The translations under genes were made by a program, and so were the position numbers. From assembly GCA_015039465.1 (NCBI GenBank), contig MU130477.1, positions 1,109,460-1,143,713 on the forward strand: a stretch of 34,254 nt of DNA, written 5' to 3'. The number at the start of each line of letters is the position of its first letter. The first letter of the stretch is position 1. The stretch is from Phlegmacium glaucopus (Eukaryota; Basidiomycota; Agaricomycetes; Agaricales; Cortinariaceae). This document shows positions 11,121 through 22,165 of the stretch, one piece after another. The notes under the pieces were generated by a model that searched no databases, was not told the origin of the DNA, and worked only from the letters and a program-made list of their open reading frames with translations.

Positions 11121-12650
11121 TACAGCTACGAAATATATTATTCTATTTCATCCATTCTTGCGAGACGCGCCGAAGCCACACAACTATTTTTAATATAGGC
11201 GTGGTGCGATATTATTATTCACAGACATGGATCATCCAAACATCAAACAGCGCAAATTTTCTTTTTGCCCGACGCTCTCAGCTTTGGAACTCAATGATCT
11301 TATCGTTCAATGTCCTAACTGCACTAGATTCTTCGCCGCATGTTGTCAACATGGCGGAAATATATACAAACCAGAAAAACGCGTTTGCAAGCGCCTTCCA
11401 CTCGTCTTCACCGATGGCGCTTGTTCTAACAACGGTCGGGGAAATGCTAAGGCTGGACTCGGAATTGTCATCGGCGGTGACTCATTTTCCTGGAGTATTA
11501 CCGTTGATGACACTCTAGACTCTGCTCGGCGAACTAGTCAACGTGCCGAGTTGCTGGCGGCCATCGAAGGCTTGAAGTTGTACGATCTAGTAAACCATAG
11601 CAGTTCGAAGGTTTGCCGAAGTGCCAAAGAAGACTATGATGCTACATATATCGTCGTCACTGATTCAGAGTATGTGGTGAAAGGAATCACGGAATGGTTT
11701 CCCGAGTGGCGAGTAAGTTTTTGTCGTTCAGTTCAAACCTCCATCATATCCAATACTAATTGAATTGTTTATAGAGCAGAGGGTGGCGTAGAACAGATGG
11801 TAAACGCCCTTCAAACCTTGACTTGTTTATGAAACTGGACGAATACGCCACGACTTTGGAGCAGAAGCGCATCGCGGTTGGATTTTGGCATATTCCACGA
11901 GCTTATAATTACAGGGCCGATAAGCTTGCGAAGAAAGCTACGAGAGTTTAAACAGGAGTCAGCCCCTTTTTCTAATGTTATAAATGTTCCTGTCATTGTT
12001 TTGGTACCCTCCGCAAATTATTTGTAGATTATACATTTTTTTCCCTTTGAGATTCCACCCAAGGTAATTCTTTTTACCTTTACTTTGAAATAAAGGGAAA
12101 AAATTGTATACAGAGGTGTTCTCGATGCTTATGTAGCATTGATTGATTCCTGGATAATGACATCCTTGTTCGCAACGCCTACGGAGGAGGGAGCTTAAGA
12201 TTGTTCACCATGAATAGTTTGACTTTAAGTTTGTTAGATACTTTTCTGAGTCCATATATAATATTATAAAAATACCAGAGAAGAATGCGCGCCATGCTAA
12301 CCTTTTATACCTTTGTTAATTATTATTCAGCATTCAAGGGCGGAATAATTTGAACGAACTATTGACCGTTTAACGTTTAACGTTTAACATTAATTGCAGA
12401 ATTAATTAGGCAAGAAACGCGAATGAAATCAACATGTAAGTAGACAGTTACGTGGCAGATGCCAGAAAGTTCGGGTGAGTTCGGTTATGTTCCATTTAAT
12501 ACAACATAAACGTCGCACTAAAGAGAAATCAATGCGGAGAAAGTTAAGAAAGCACGGAAGACATACCAAAGCCAAGCAAAGCTGTCACTCAGAAAACAAG
12601 GACTCGGAAACGACTACACGAATAATACAGTGTTTGGTATGCAAAGAGGG
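11121..12650 (+). repeat. RNase H segmental repeat, copy 1
   Basis: Matches about 31697-33190 in the same orientation. The match starts at GTACAGCTAC and includes the leader, the gene with its intron, the 3' region (GACATCC, TTCGCAACGCCTACGGAGGAG), ATGCGCGCC, CGGAATAATTTGAACGAAC and GGAAACGACTACACGAA. Similarity therefore extends well past the gene on both sides. No clear terminal repeats or target duplication were found, so this may be a segmental duplication or an undefined mobile unit. Confidence 0.75.
11227..11951 (+). CDS. RNase H1-type protein, copy 1
   Basis: Exons 11227-11712 and 11775-11951 (intron 62 bases, GTAAGT..TAG), 220 residues. The RNase HI fold is complete in its acidic residues: D63 in FTDGACSNNG, E109 in RAELLAAIEG, D147 in TDSEYVVKG and D211 in YNYRADKLA. 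An extra N-terminal section carries a Cys/His cluster (CPNCTRFFAACCQH, residues 29-42) that could bind zinc, as in other free-standing agaricomycete RNase H proteins. It would cut RNA in RNA-DNA hybrids; its cellular role is unknown. Free-standing rather than attached to a reverse transcriptase. The paralog at 31859 has the same intron. A TATA box and a dyad lie upstream. Confidence 0.88.
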
Positions 12651-12663
12651 AAGAAGTATTTGA

Positions 12664-13999
12664 AGCAGTCCTTGAGCTTGAATATATGCGAGGGCAACGG
12701 CGAATTTTTCGAATTATTGTTCAGAAATTTTCAGGAGAAGAATGGATGAAGTAGCATGAATTAGCTATGTGATAAAGCTCTTTTAGTTGAATAATGGAGC
12801 AAAGAGACAACTACTCACCATATACCATCGCCAAACGCTTGCTGCGCCCAGACGAACGACGGACGGCGCAAGATAAGAGTCAGACATACGAGATAAGTAT
12901 TCCAAGAACAGTGACGATAGCTGACGATTCCATAACGGGTGGAATCAACGTCTAGAATATGAACACGAGGCCTTTTTTTGAGGTTTGAAAGTGTAAATTT
13001 GGCGTAGAAAAGCTCAAGAGAGAGACTGAAAGAAAGTTTACTACACGAGACGATGCCAGGCAGAGTCCAGAAATATATAGGGCTTAGAAAGCTAGAAGAT
13101 GAGAAGATGAGTGGATGAGTAGCGATAAAATCCGTAGATAATGAGAACCCGTCTTGAATTCCCTTTCTTGTCTTTGCCTTTACCATTCAACCACGTACGA
13201 CTATACATAGGGTCAGAAGCCTCCCGCTTATTGTTAAATAAACCAGTGGCATGTCGAGGTTCTTCACCTTTGAGGGTAGTTTGGAGAAAATTACTTTGAG
13301 GCTCCAGGTTCGTGTAAGTAGAGAGCATTTAGGATAAAATATTTTTGAACCCAAATTTGAACCATTTTGTTCTTGCGCTTTCCCCCCCCTCCTCCTATTA
13401 TTCGCCCCCCGAATTAAAGAACATCGTTTCAACTTGGAAGCTGGATTTGTGGTCCAATATAATGCTGGAAATTATAAACATAACGCAGGACCTTTGAAGA
13501 AGATAATAATAGCATTAATTATGTTAGATAGAGAAAAGGAGACTTTAAGAAGTACCGGTTATTCTAAGGTCGCCATGTTTCAACATCATGGAGACTGGAG
13601 ATGGTCTGCTTTTGCTTGAGTCAACGATGATCTGAGGTAGCTGCGGAAACTATCTTGGATAAATTGTTCTGAAAGCTTCAACATTGTGAGAGAGATTGGT
13701 GTCCATGGTTTCAACTTGTTATATAATTCCACTGCGGCAGCAGGTATGAGCTATAGTAGATAAGGCATCAGGACACGAGATGTTGAAAGCCTAATAATTT
13801 TTTCTAAAAAAAAGCGAGGCACACGAACCTGGACTACGATTAGCAGCTCTAGCTCAGCTTAATCAGTATTTCGCGGGGCGCCCGATCATTCATGGCGGAG
13901 GAGTGTGTAGCTTGGGACCGGGAGACATCAAAGCAGCAGTTTGAGATGCTGCTGAAGCCAACTCAGTTTGGGCAGTCGGAGCGTGTATATGGAATTGTC
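12664..13999. other. Intergenic, no supported gene
   Basis: Several short open frames on both strands (for example the minus strand at 12815-13186) have no recognisable domain. A minus-strand stretch near 13620-13760 reads KLKPWTPISLTMLKL but is only about 50 residues long. I cannot support a gene here. Confidence 0.3.
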
Positions 14000-14099
14000 A
14001 AGTTCGCTGTTCATTAATGAGGAAAGTGGTAATTAACATTGACAGGTAAAGTGGCTGAGGTAGAAGAGAACGTACATCTGTGGCTGCATAACGAGTTCT

Positions 14100-14890
14100 C
14101 GACAATGTCGTCCAAGAAGTCTGTTCTGGCGACAATGGTTAAGCTTTGAGCAATGACACAGGATTAACGCTATCAACTTCGTGTTGTTTCTCTCTTTCTA
14201 CATGGTTCTCGTCGGAGTTTGGTGAGAGCTTCAAGATCTTCACTGATAATTCACATTTCTTCGGTATTCTATACGAAAAAATAACATGGAAGAAATAGGG
14301 AGGCTAGGAACGAAATATATACCTTGCCAGGCATGAAGTTGCATTCCATCAATCGTATGACCATGTCTTCGGGACAAAGTACATCATCTGGTTAGTCCTT
14401 CAGTCATTCGATTCGAAGTCGGCATTGGCAAGTTGAATAAGAGTCTCTTCGTAAGATGCTATTGATGATGCAAGGCGTCAGTTCACACCTTCAATGAATC
14501 AGGAGAGAAGGCAAGCAGACCTTCAGGTTTCTCAGCATATTGGACATCCGTTTGCGATGTTCTTAATCCGTTTCTTGAGTCGTGGCTCGCAACCTGACAT
14601 CCAAAAAAAGTTAGATGGTGGAATAACGATCGGTACAAGCAACTCCATACCTTGAGATCAATGAGTCGTTCGTTTTGTTTCATGCAACAGACAATTTCTC
14701 CTCAAGTTCTTTCAACTCCCCAGTCACCTCTCTGCTCTCTCCCGTAACTTCCATATCTAACACAACCATTTCCAGTTGTTCTTATGCATCAGTCAACAAG
14801 GCGATTTTCAGCAAGTTGTGATAACTGCTCTGCATCCACTCGCTTGCGATGTGCGCCAGTGAGCTCGTCCTGGAGTTTTGGGGGGAAATA
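14100..14890 (-). pseudogene. Coiled-coil protein remnant, divergent from NLR2
   Basis: On the minus strand from 14882 the frame reads LQDELTGAHRKRVDAEQLSQ, then LAENRLVD and a stop; a shifted frame continues EQLEMVVLDMEVTGESREVT and ELKELEEKLSVA before another stop near 14690. This is the counterpart of the remnant at 2814-3350 (LQDELTGANRK, QLSQLAENCLVDA, QQVEMAVLDEEI). The 5' part is missing, since similarity ends about 100 bases before the NLR2 start codon. It is a decayed copy with no function assigned. Confidence 0.5.
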
Positions 14891-14987
14891 ACAACTTAAA
14901 GTGGGTCGGTTGTTTATGTAATCGAGAGCATCTTTCTTTCTGACTCTCATCACCTTCATCAATCACCATAGCTCATTGCTCAAAGAC

Positions 14988-17900
14988 ATGAAGCGCATTT
15001 TTAAGAAACTTTTCAAGTCCAAGAAATCAAGATATTCATCTCTGACCATCAATGATGTTCTGGGTTCACGCTCTGAACCAACAACTTCGATATCGACCAT
15101 TAAAACAAGCACCGTTGATCCCATGCTATCCGTTCCCGCTAGTGCTGCGACTGCAAGCGCACAAGCTACTCAAGTCGCTGTTGATACTGTGAGTATTTAA
15201 CTTCACCCATTGCATCCTTAAATATTTGACCGTTGTCATTGATCAGACTGCCCATGACCTCCCAGTCTCTACTTCGGTTTCCACTTTGGCGATCAATGAT
15301 CTTGCTCCTGTAAGCATTCCAGCCACTGGCGTCAATGTGAGTGTTCAACTTAGCCCATCACATCCATTACTCAATTATCATCGTCGATCAGGCTACCCAT
15401 GAATTCCAAGTCTCCCCTTCAAGTTCCGCTTTGGTGGTTGCTCCCGTAGTCCATCCGGAAGGAAATTCACCCTCTTCACCTGGTGTCATAATGCGAGCCA
15501 ACTTGGGATCCACGGAATTGGGACAAAATCCCTTGGTGAGTTGCTCACACAGTGTGGTCTCGGCTTTTGCTGGTGATCAGCAGACTCAGGAATCTGGCTT
15601 GTATCTTCTGACTCCCTTTGAGAATGCCCGGACTGTGTTCATCACAGGTGGTACTTTTGTAGGTCATTCTTGCAGACTGTCAATGATTTAGCAATAATTT
15701 GTCTGCCAGTACCATATTGTCAATAATTTCTCTGCCAAGATTCCTGTACCTCAGAAACCACTCTCCAGTCTATTCTTTACTGGACGGAAAGATGAACTTG
15801 ACAAGCTTGGGAAGATTTTTGTTACTTGTGCTAATAATAGACTTTTGTCAAGGCGCTCCTGTCTCCTCTGGGGAATGGGAGGGATGGGAAAGACCCAGAT
15901 CTGTCTTAGGTTCACAGAAGAAATGTCTGGCAGGTAAGTGTTTTCATATTACCATTCACAACACTGGATTTATTTCTTGCTCTAGTTTTTCATATGTGTT
16001 CTGGGTTGATGCCTCCTCTTATGAGAGCATTACAATGTCCCTCAAGGGTATATCCAGCATTCCTGCTGCACAAGCTTCTGGTGTGGATGCCTCAGTTGAG
16101 TCTGTCCTCCAGTGGATATCTTGTATTCAAGAGGACTGGTTGATTGTGTTTGATAATGCTGGTGATCCTTCTCCAGAGGTGGTGGCCAAGTTCATTCCCC
16201 CAGGTAACAGAGGTAATATTCTGATTACTAGTCGAAACAGATCCACAGGAAGGGTCATAGGATTTCAGAATGTGATTGAGATCAATGAAATGAAGGAGTC
16301 AGATGCTATAACTCTACTTCTCAAGGCTAGCTATTTGGATGCTTCACCTGAGCATCTAGAAGCTGCCAAAAGCATTGTGACTGAGCTTGGTTGCATTCCT
16401 CTTGCTGTTGATCATGCTGGTGCATATATTGATGCTGGGAAATGTGATATCAATGAATATCTGACCCAATTGTCCCTACATCGTCAGACTCTTATGTCAG
16501 ATGCTATATTCAAAGGAGCATCAGATTATAATCAAACAGTGTATGGAACTTGGGATCTTTCTTTTAAAGAAATAGAAAAGAGAGCTGGTGGACAATCTAC
16601 CACTGGGGATGCACAAGCAGCCCAGGTTGCAATCCTAATTTTGCAAATATGTGCTTTCTATCACCATAGCAATATTTCTAAAGACATATTCCAGTCTGCT
16701 GCTGAGGAGGCCATGAAATATGTTGTTGATGAGAACATAGCCAAAATGTTACCTCAGGCAGTCACTTTACTGGATCACACTCTGCTTGGCTTAAAAAATG
16801 ATGGTCACTGGGATGAATTCATCTTTGGACAAGGAATTAGTGTCCTTCTCTCATTCTCCTTGATGAAAAGAGGACAATCATCTAAAGTGTTTTCTGTTCA
16901 TCCCCTGGTGCATTACTGGAGTCAGGAGAGAATGTCAAAATCTGAGCAGGAAAGAATGTGTCAGATGGGAAGCATTATCTTGTCCTGTGCAATTCCATGG
17001 AGATTTGAAAGCCATGATTATGCACTACGACGGTTGATTTTTCCACATATTAAAGCAAATGAGTTATATGGCAGGCAGATAGGATTTATTGAGCAGTACT
17101 ATGATGATAAATGGAGCAAATTTTCACTAGTAATGGGGGAGAATGGAGACTGGAACAATGCAGAGAAGCTGCAGGTTCAAGTTGTGGAGATGAGGAAGAC
17201 ATTCTTTGGTGCAGAACATCCATACACCCTCACAAGTATGGCAAACCTAGCAAGCACATACTCAGATCAGGGAAGGTGGAATGAGGCAGAGCAGCTGCAA
17301 GTTCAGGTTATGGACCTGAGGATGAAGCTGCTTGGTGCAGAACATCTAGACACCCTCATTAGTATGGCAAATTTGGCAGGCATATACTCAGGTCAGGGAA
17401 GGTGGAATGAGGCAGAGCAGCTAGGGGCTCAAGTTATGGACATGAGCATGAAGCTGCTTGGTGCAGAACATCCAGAAACCATCACCAGTATGGGAAATCT
17501 GGCATATACATATAGGACTCAGGGAAGGTTGAATGAGGCAGAGCAGCTGGGGGTTCAAGTTATGGACATGATGATGAAGCTGCTTGGTGCAGAACATCCA
17601 GACACCCTCACCAGTATGGGAAATCTAGCAAATATATATAGGGCCCAGGGAAGGTTGAATGAGGCAGAGCAGCTGGAAGTTCAACTTATGGACATGAGCA
17701 AGAAGCTGCTAGGTGCAGAACATCCAGACACCCTGATGAGTATGGCAAATTTAGCAGGCACATACTCAGGTCAGGGAAGGTTGAGTGAGGCAGAGCAGCT
17801 GGAAGTTCAAGTTATGGATCTGAGGATGAAGCTGCTTGGTGCAGGACATCCAGACACCCTCATGAGTATGGAAAATTTAGCAGGCACATACTCAGCTCAG

Positions 17901-18113
17901 GGAAGGTGGAATGAAGCAGAGCAACTAGGGGTTCAAATTATGGACATGAGCATGAAACTGCTTGGTGCAGAACATCCAGACACCCTCACCAGTATGGGAA
18001 ATCTAGCAAATACATATAGGACTCAAGGAAGGTTGAATGAGGCAGAGCAGCTGGAAGTCCAACTTATGGACATGAGCAAGAAGCTGCTTGGTCAGGTAGG
18101 GAATTCATTGTAG
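14988..18113 (+). CDS. NB-ARC/TPR NLR-like protein (NLR2)
   Basis: Exons 14988-15188, 15247-15336, 15392-15658, 15710-15933, 15986-18113: 969 residues. An unspliced frame beginning at 15699 is misleading, because before the intron at 15934 it is out of frame with the P-loop. Start ATG 14988 gives MKRIFKKLFKSKK, a cationic amphipathic N-terminus. Then come a Ser/Thr/Ala linker with a duplicated exon unit, VFITGGTFYHIVNN across an intron, P-loop GMGGMGKTQ (about 241-249), kinase-2 WLIVFDNAG (312-320), ILITSRN (339-345), GCIPLAVDHAG (about 396), a winged-helix-like stretch, and TPRs from residue 648. Seven full 42-residue repeats are followed by 22 residues of an eighth, then QVGNSL and a stop, so the array ends abruptly, by deletion or by an unseen 3' exon after CAG/GTAGGG. 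A ligand-gated signalling NTPase by family; partner unknown. Confidence 0.9.
17145..18092 (+). repeat. 126-base TPR-coding tandem array
   Basis: Seven and a half units in exact 126-base register (starts at 17145, 17271 and so on to 18027). Units begin GGAAGGTGGAATGAGGCAGA or GGAAGGTTGAATGAGGCAGA and stay very similar at DNA level, including synonymous sites. This suggests homogenisation by unequal exchange or recent expansion. Confidence 0.9.
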
Positions 18114-19381
18114 CATATGATACAGTGTAGAGAGAGCATACAGTATAGTGTATGATTTGGCTTCTCTGGACTCCACAGAAGATTATATAAACACTACCTA
18201 AATAGGAATTATACATTGTAGTGTATGAATGGACCTGGCAAATTCTCCAGGCTCCTGTGGCAGTGCTTTACTGGCAATTAGGCAACTTTGGGCATATATT
18301 GGCCTCCTGTTAGGCATTGGCAACTGGATAGGTGCTGAGGGGGTGACAGTAATATAGTCTGAGATATCACATGTATCAGTTAGTCCAGCCTGATGGACCT
18401 TGAAAAAAAAAGATCCCAGCCTGATTTTGGTTGAACAAGTCCCACATCAAGCCCATGCCCAAAATGGGTTCCATATTTAGACATTCAGTGGCCAACAATT
18501 GTGTTTGTGAAGGTGGCCCATCCACAGAAACAGTACAATAGATGAATTTAAATCATCATATTCCTGCTTGAAATCTCAAACATCATTTCTACTAACACAT
18601 GCAAAATTCTGATGAAGAGTCTCCTTGTTACAACTTTGAAGAGTTTAGATGGGATAAACATCTAACTCAAGACGGTTGACTCAAGAGAATATTGAATGAG
18701 ACAAATATGAGCCTCAAAGAGTGCCAGAGAATTACTCTGGTATTGTCTCTAAAGGTTTGGGAAAGTAGGAGTATCTATAAGATTCTCAAGAACTAGCTAG
18801 AGTACATCAATGGTAAACTAAGCTAAAACAGTAAATGAAATGCATGAGGTAAATGCAAGGTATCTGCATCCAAAACATGAAGAAAAGTAAAGATAAACAT
18901 GGTTGTGAAAAGAATGAGGAGAACATATGGAAGTTGCATGTAGATGAAACAATGAGATGGAGATGAAATGTTCATATATCAGAGATGAAAAAGGTGTGTT
19001 TGTTGTTGGAGATGGAGTTAAGAAAAAGAAAAAGAGAGTTTATAACACTCCTGGAGATATGGACTTACTCATTATTTTTTTTTGGTTATAATTATTCTGT
19101 TTCTAGAATTCTGATAATCTTACACTTGGTGACAATAGATATGTGCTCTGCCCCCAATGCAATACCTTAATCAATGTTGGGAAGGTTGGCCTGCCCAATT
19201 ATTATGAATGCCACCAAGGAAGTGCAATGTACAAAGAATAAGAAAAAGCAGAAAGAAAATGAAGTTGTAAAGGGAACCAAGTCAATGGCAATTTGGTCAC
19301 CCTAATAAACCCCACTATTCCAGGAGGTAAGATAATCAGGCTCAAATTCTTCACTACAGGCTGGGTAGGGACAGCAAATAC
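18114..19381. other. AT-rich intergenic region
   Basis: No coding frame of family type. Few CpG dinucleotides. Short frames such as 18985-19170 lack any feature. Probably old transposon-derived sequence. Confidence 0.4.
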
Positions 19382-19983
19382 TTGACAATGGATGCTGAGG
19401 TGGTGGGATGTATTCTGGTGCTCTGGCTCCTTAAAGGAGAAAATCAGCTGAGTGACTGCATGATCACTCTGTATACAGACAGCCAATCATTCATACAGTT
19501 GATTGGAGCCCAAAGAGTGAAAACTGGATCTTACCTCACTGACAAATTCATCAAAATTGCTGAGCAGGTCATTGGGAGAGCACTGCCAGAGCTCACCACC
19601 CACAGAGTCAAGGTCAGGTGGATAGCCACCCACAGCAATGTAATTGGTAATGAGTGAGTGGAAAGCAAGGCATAATCAGCAGTCAGCAGGGCTACCTTGC
19701 CAGCTTCTCACCTCCCAAAGCTACTCAGATGACGACTACTGCTAAATGCAGAGCTGATAAGGAACAGATGATGGTTATCCTCAGGAGAGAATGGAAAGAG
19801 AAGTGGGAAGCATCACCAAGGAAGGGCAGGATAGACACAATAGACCCAGGCTTCCCCTATGACAGATTCAAATTGATGCAGCATGAACTCACTCAGGCTC
19901 AGTGCAGCCTCCTCTTTCAGATGCAGTCAAACCATCTACCACTAATGAATGGAAGGCCATTTTCACTGCCACCTCTTGCCTAG
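19382..19983 (+). pseudogene. Non-LTR retrotransposon RNase H and C-terminal fragment
   Basis: 5'-truncated and decayed end of a LINE-type polyprotein (Tad1-like by resemblance). The RNase H part shows the Glu region (DAEVVGCILVLWLL), TDSQSFIQLI and VKVRWIATHSNVIGNE, followed by an in-frame TGA where Trp is usual. VESKA and another stop come next. A shifted frame then carries the usual tail: REWKEKWEASPRKGRIDTID, FPYDRFKLMQHELTQAQCSL, LFQMQSNHLPL. The upstream reverse transcriptase is absent and the zinc-knuckle end is not recognisable. Not functional. Confidence 0.68.
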
Positions 19984-20862
19984 GCTTCAACTGCACCATT
20001 GAGCTTGCTAACTACAAAGTTAAAGTCTTGTCACTGACCGAAGACAAAGATACCAAGGTCTTCCACAAGAATGAAGAACAGGTTGAGGATGACTCTCAGG
20101 GTAGCAATGGGATAATGTTTTGAATGGCTGGAACATTCACTGGACTCCCTATTCTTTTCCCTTTACCATCCACTCCTTTATCCCTATCCTTCACCTCTTT
20201 GTCTGAACCTGTACTATACTTAGCTTTGCCCTTTGCCCTTTCTAACTTGTTATGTGCTCATGGACCATCAACCTTGTTGTGACTCATACCTTCAGTATAT
20301 AAGAGCCATACCCATAGTTACTGATCCCTTAGTTTAGACCTATTGTACATGTATAGTCTTAATCTATTATGATCTACCTATGATCTACTATTGAATGATG
20401 TACAACTATTGATTGTTACAGCTGATGATGAACATTACCAAATTCTACTTGCGCATATTCATATTTTCTTCTGTTTCAGTCTTACTTAATGCTCTTTTCT
20501 AGTCTTTCTTCATTTTACTCATATACTTACTTATGCAAATAACTCCCATAGAGTTCAAATGCCATGCTTCTAATGGCTGTCACATGTGTGGTCACATGTT
20601 GCATCACAGGTCTGACATCAGGTTATAAATTTGAACATCTATGTGGAACATGTTATGCTCAGTATTATCACTTTATGTGTCTTATTTTATTTTCTCTTGG
20701 TTTCTTATTGTCTTTTTTTTTCTTTACTCTTGTTTAATGATCTGTTACCAGATCTTACTGTGCCTTATAGTTCTGACAGCACACGGGATTTCATTTATTG
20801 CAGCTATGCTATTTTACTCCACTTTGTTTTATCAGTTTTACATTTCATTGTTATTTGACAGC
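19984..20862. other. AT-rich region, no supported gene
   Basis: T-rich, CpG-poor. A TATA-like word (AGTATATAAGAGCC near 20294) and long pyrimidine stretches suggest old retroelement regulatory sequence. Overlapping 75-residue frames near 20640 are low-complexity hydrophobic readings of T-rich DNA. Confidence 0.35.
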
Positions 20863-21216
20863 TGTTAGGGGACATCAACTACTGCCAAGGTTAAACCAAG
20901 ACAGCTGTTGACTTAGAGAAGATGTTATCACCAGTAACCAAGTTTATAACAAGGTGTTCATTGTAGGACAACACCTGCTACCTTATAGACATGAGGACCT
21001 AGGTAACTACCCTAAGCCCTGATAGCCATTGTGTATGTAAATGTAAATATAGAAGGCATGTTCATGAGGAACATGTGATAAGCATCTACTCAGAGTCACA
21101 ATGTGTGTATGGTTACTAAGCAAAGGATGGTGAGTGGTAATCTCATTAGTCCATGTGCAATACAGTTTGTGTACAATACTATAGGAGGGGGGATGGAGTC
21201 TGCAGGCATACATATA

Positions 21217-21746
21217 TAGTGTTTGGAAGTCCAGTTGCAGGACTGGAAAAAGACTGGAAAAAGACCGGACCAGACTGCAAAAGACCGGACCAGACTGCAA
21301 AAGATCGGTCTCGAAAGACCGGTAGTTTTGTAGCCCTTATTTTTCCCTTTCGAACGAGATAAAGACCGTATTTATTGGTCAAATATTCACTGAGAAAAAG
21401 ATAAAACAGTAAAAATGTACACAAAATAGTAGGAAACCAATAATATCACCATAAAATTGTCAATTCCCAACGGAATTTAACGTTCTTGAGCTTATTCTAA
21501 AGGTATAGATCACATCTACATATTTGTTTGATGTTATATATGAAAATATGACCGGTATTTGTCAAAAGTCTGGTCCTGGACAGTCTTGGACCAGGACTGG
21601 TCCAGGACTGCAAAAAACCGATGTGGACCGGTCCTAATTGGTCCAGTCTGGTCTTTTGACCTTTTAGAAGCTAGGTGAACCAGTTGCGGTCCTGGTCCTG
21701 TCCAAAAATACCAAAAAACCGGACTGGACCAGACTTCCAAACACTA
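21217..21746. mobile_element. hAT-like MITE with 8-base target duplication
   Basis: 530 bases with perfect 15-base inverted ends TAGTGTTTGGAAGTC, flanked by identical TACATATA (21209-21216 and 21747-21754). An 8-base duplication is the hAT hallmark. Inside, GACCGGACCAGACTGCAAAA is repeated near the left end and related GGTCCAGTCTGGTC and GGTCCAGGACTG words crowd the right end, like subterminal transposase-binding motifs. No coding capacity. Inserted in LTR-like unit A. Confidence 0.82.
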
Positions 21747-21763
21747 TACATATATGTACCTAC

Positions 21764-22165
21764 TGTTAGGGAATGAGCTGTAGAATGGCTGCCCTTACAC
21801 TCACAGTTCTTGGATAACCCTGTAAACATTGTTATTGACCAAGGTGCAGATCCTGTATCTGCACCTTAGCTATTTATAAAAAGATACATGGTCTGTGCAC
21901 TCATATGTACTTGTTTCTATAGTGATAAGAATCAGTCATGAGTAATACTACACTACTAAGTGGATACCTAACCGGGAACCAGGTAAGGATGATGCTTCTA
22001 TAGGAAGCTCGTGATGGGATGTCACATAGTGACAGAGGGTACAGGGTAGTGCCATAGGCCTAGGCGATAATGTAGGGTTGTCATACGATGGTGAGATTGG
22101 GTGATAGGTGGTGTTATGCGTAGGCTGGGAGGCATAGGGTAGGATGGAAGGGAGGTCCCCTGACA
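21764..22165 (+). mobile_element. LTR-like unit B nested in unit A
   Basis: 402 bases, TGTTAGGGAA...TCCCCTGACA, flanked by perfect CCTAC (21759-21763 and 22166-22170). Removing it rebuilds GTACCTACATAGTGTCCTCT, which matches the uninterrupted end of unit C. A TATA-like TTATAAAAAG lies near 21876. Read as a solo LTR. It is oriented like its host unit. Confidence 0.78.

Larger units (their letters stand above)
14010..18113. repeat. Right arm of the inverted duplication carrying NLR2
   Basis: Plus-strand sequence here matches the minus strand of 1-3530: GGCTGAGGTAGAAGAGAACG near 14060, the TCTTTCTACATGGTTCTCGT segment near 14195, GCCAGTGAGCTCGTCCTGGAG near 14854, the promoter-like stretch near 14910, then all five NLR exons. 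The two arms enclose about 10.5 kb that includes the intact gene block. Confidence 0.8.

Noticed and set aside
12815..13432. Minus-strand frames as a short secreted or membrane protein
   Set aside because: No consistent start, no recognisable signal peptide followed by a domain, and frames change without convincing introns.
15699..18113. A single 804-residue open frame taken as the NLR2 gene
   Set aside because: Its first part, before the intron 15934-15985, is in a different frame from the P-loop GMGGMGKTQ. The spliced five-exon model keeps that motif and matches NLR1 intron by intron.
20631..20868. Two hydrophobic 75-residue frames as membrane proteins
   Set aside because: They overlap in different frames of the same T-rich DNA, which gives Phe/Leu/Ile-rich translations automatically.
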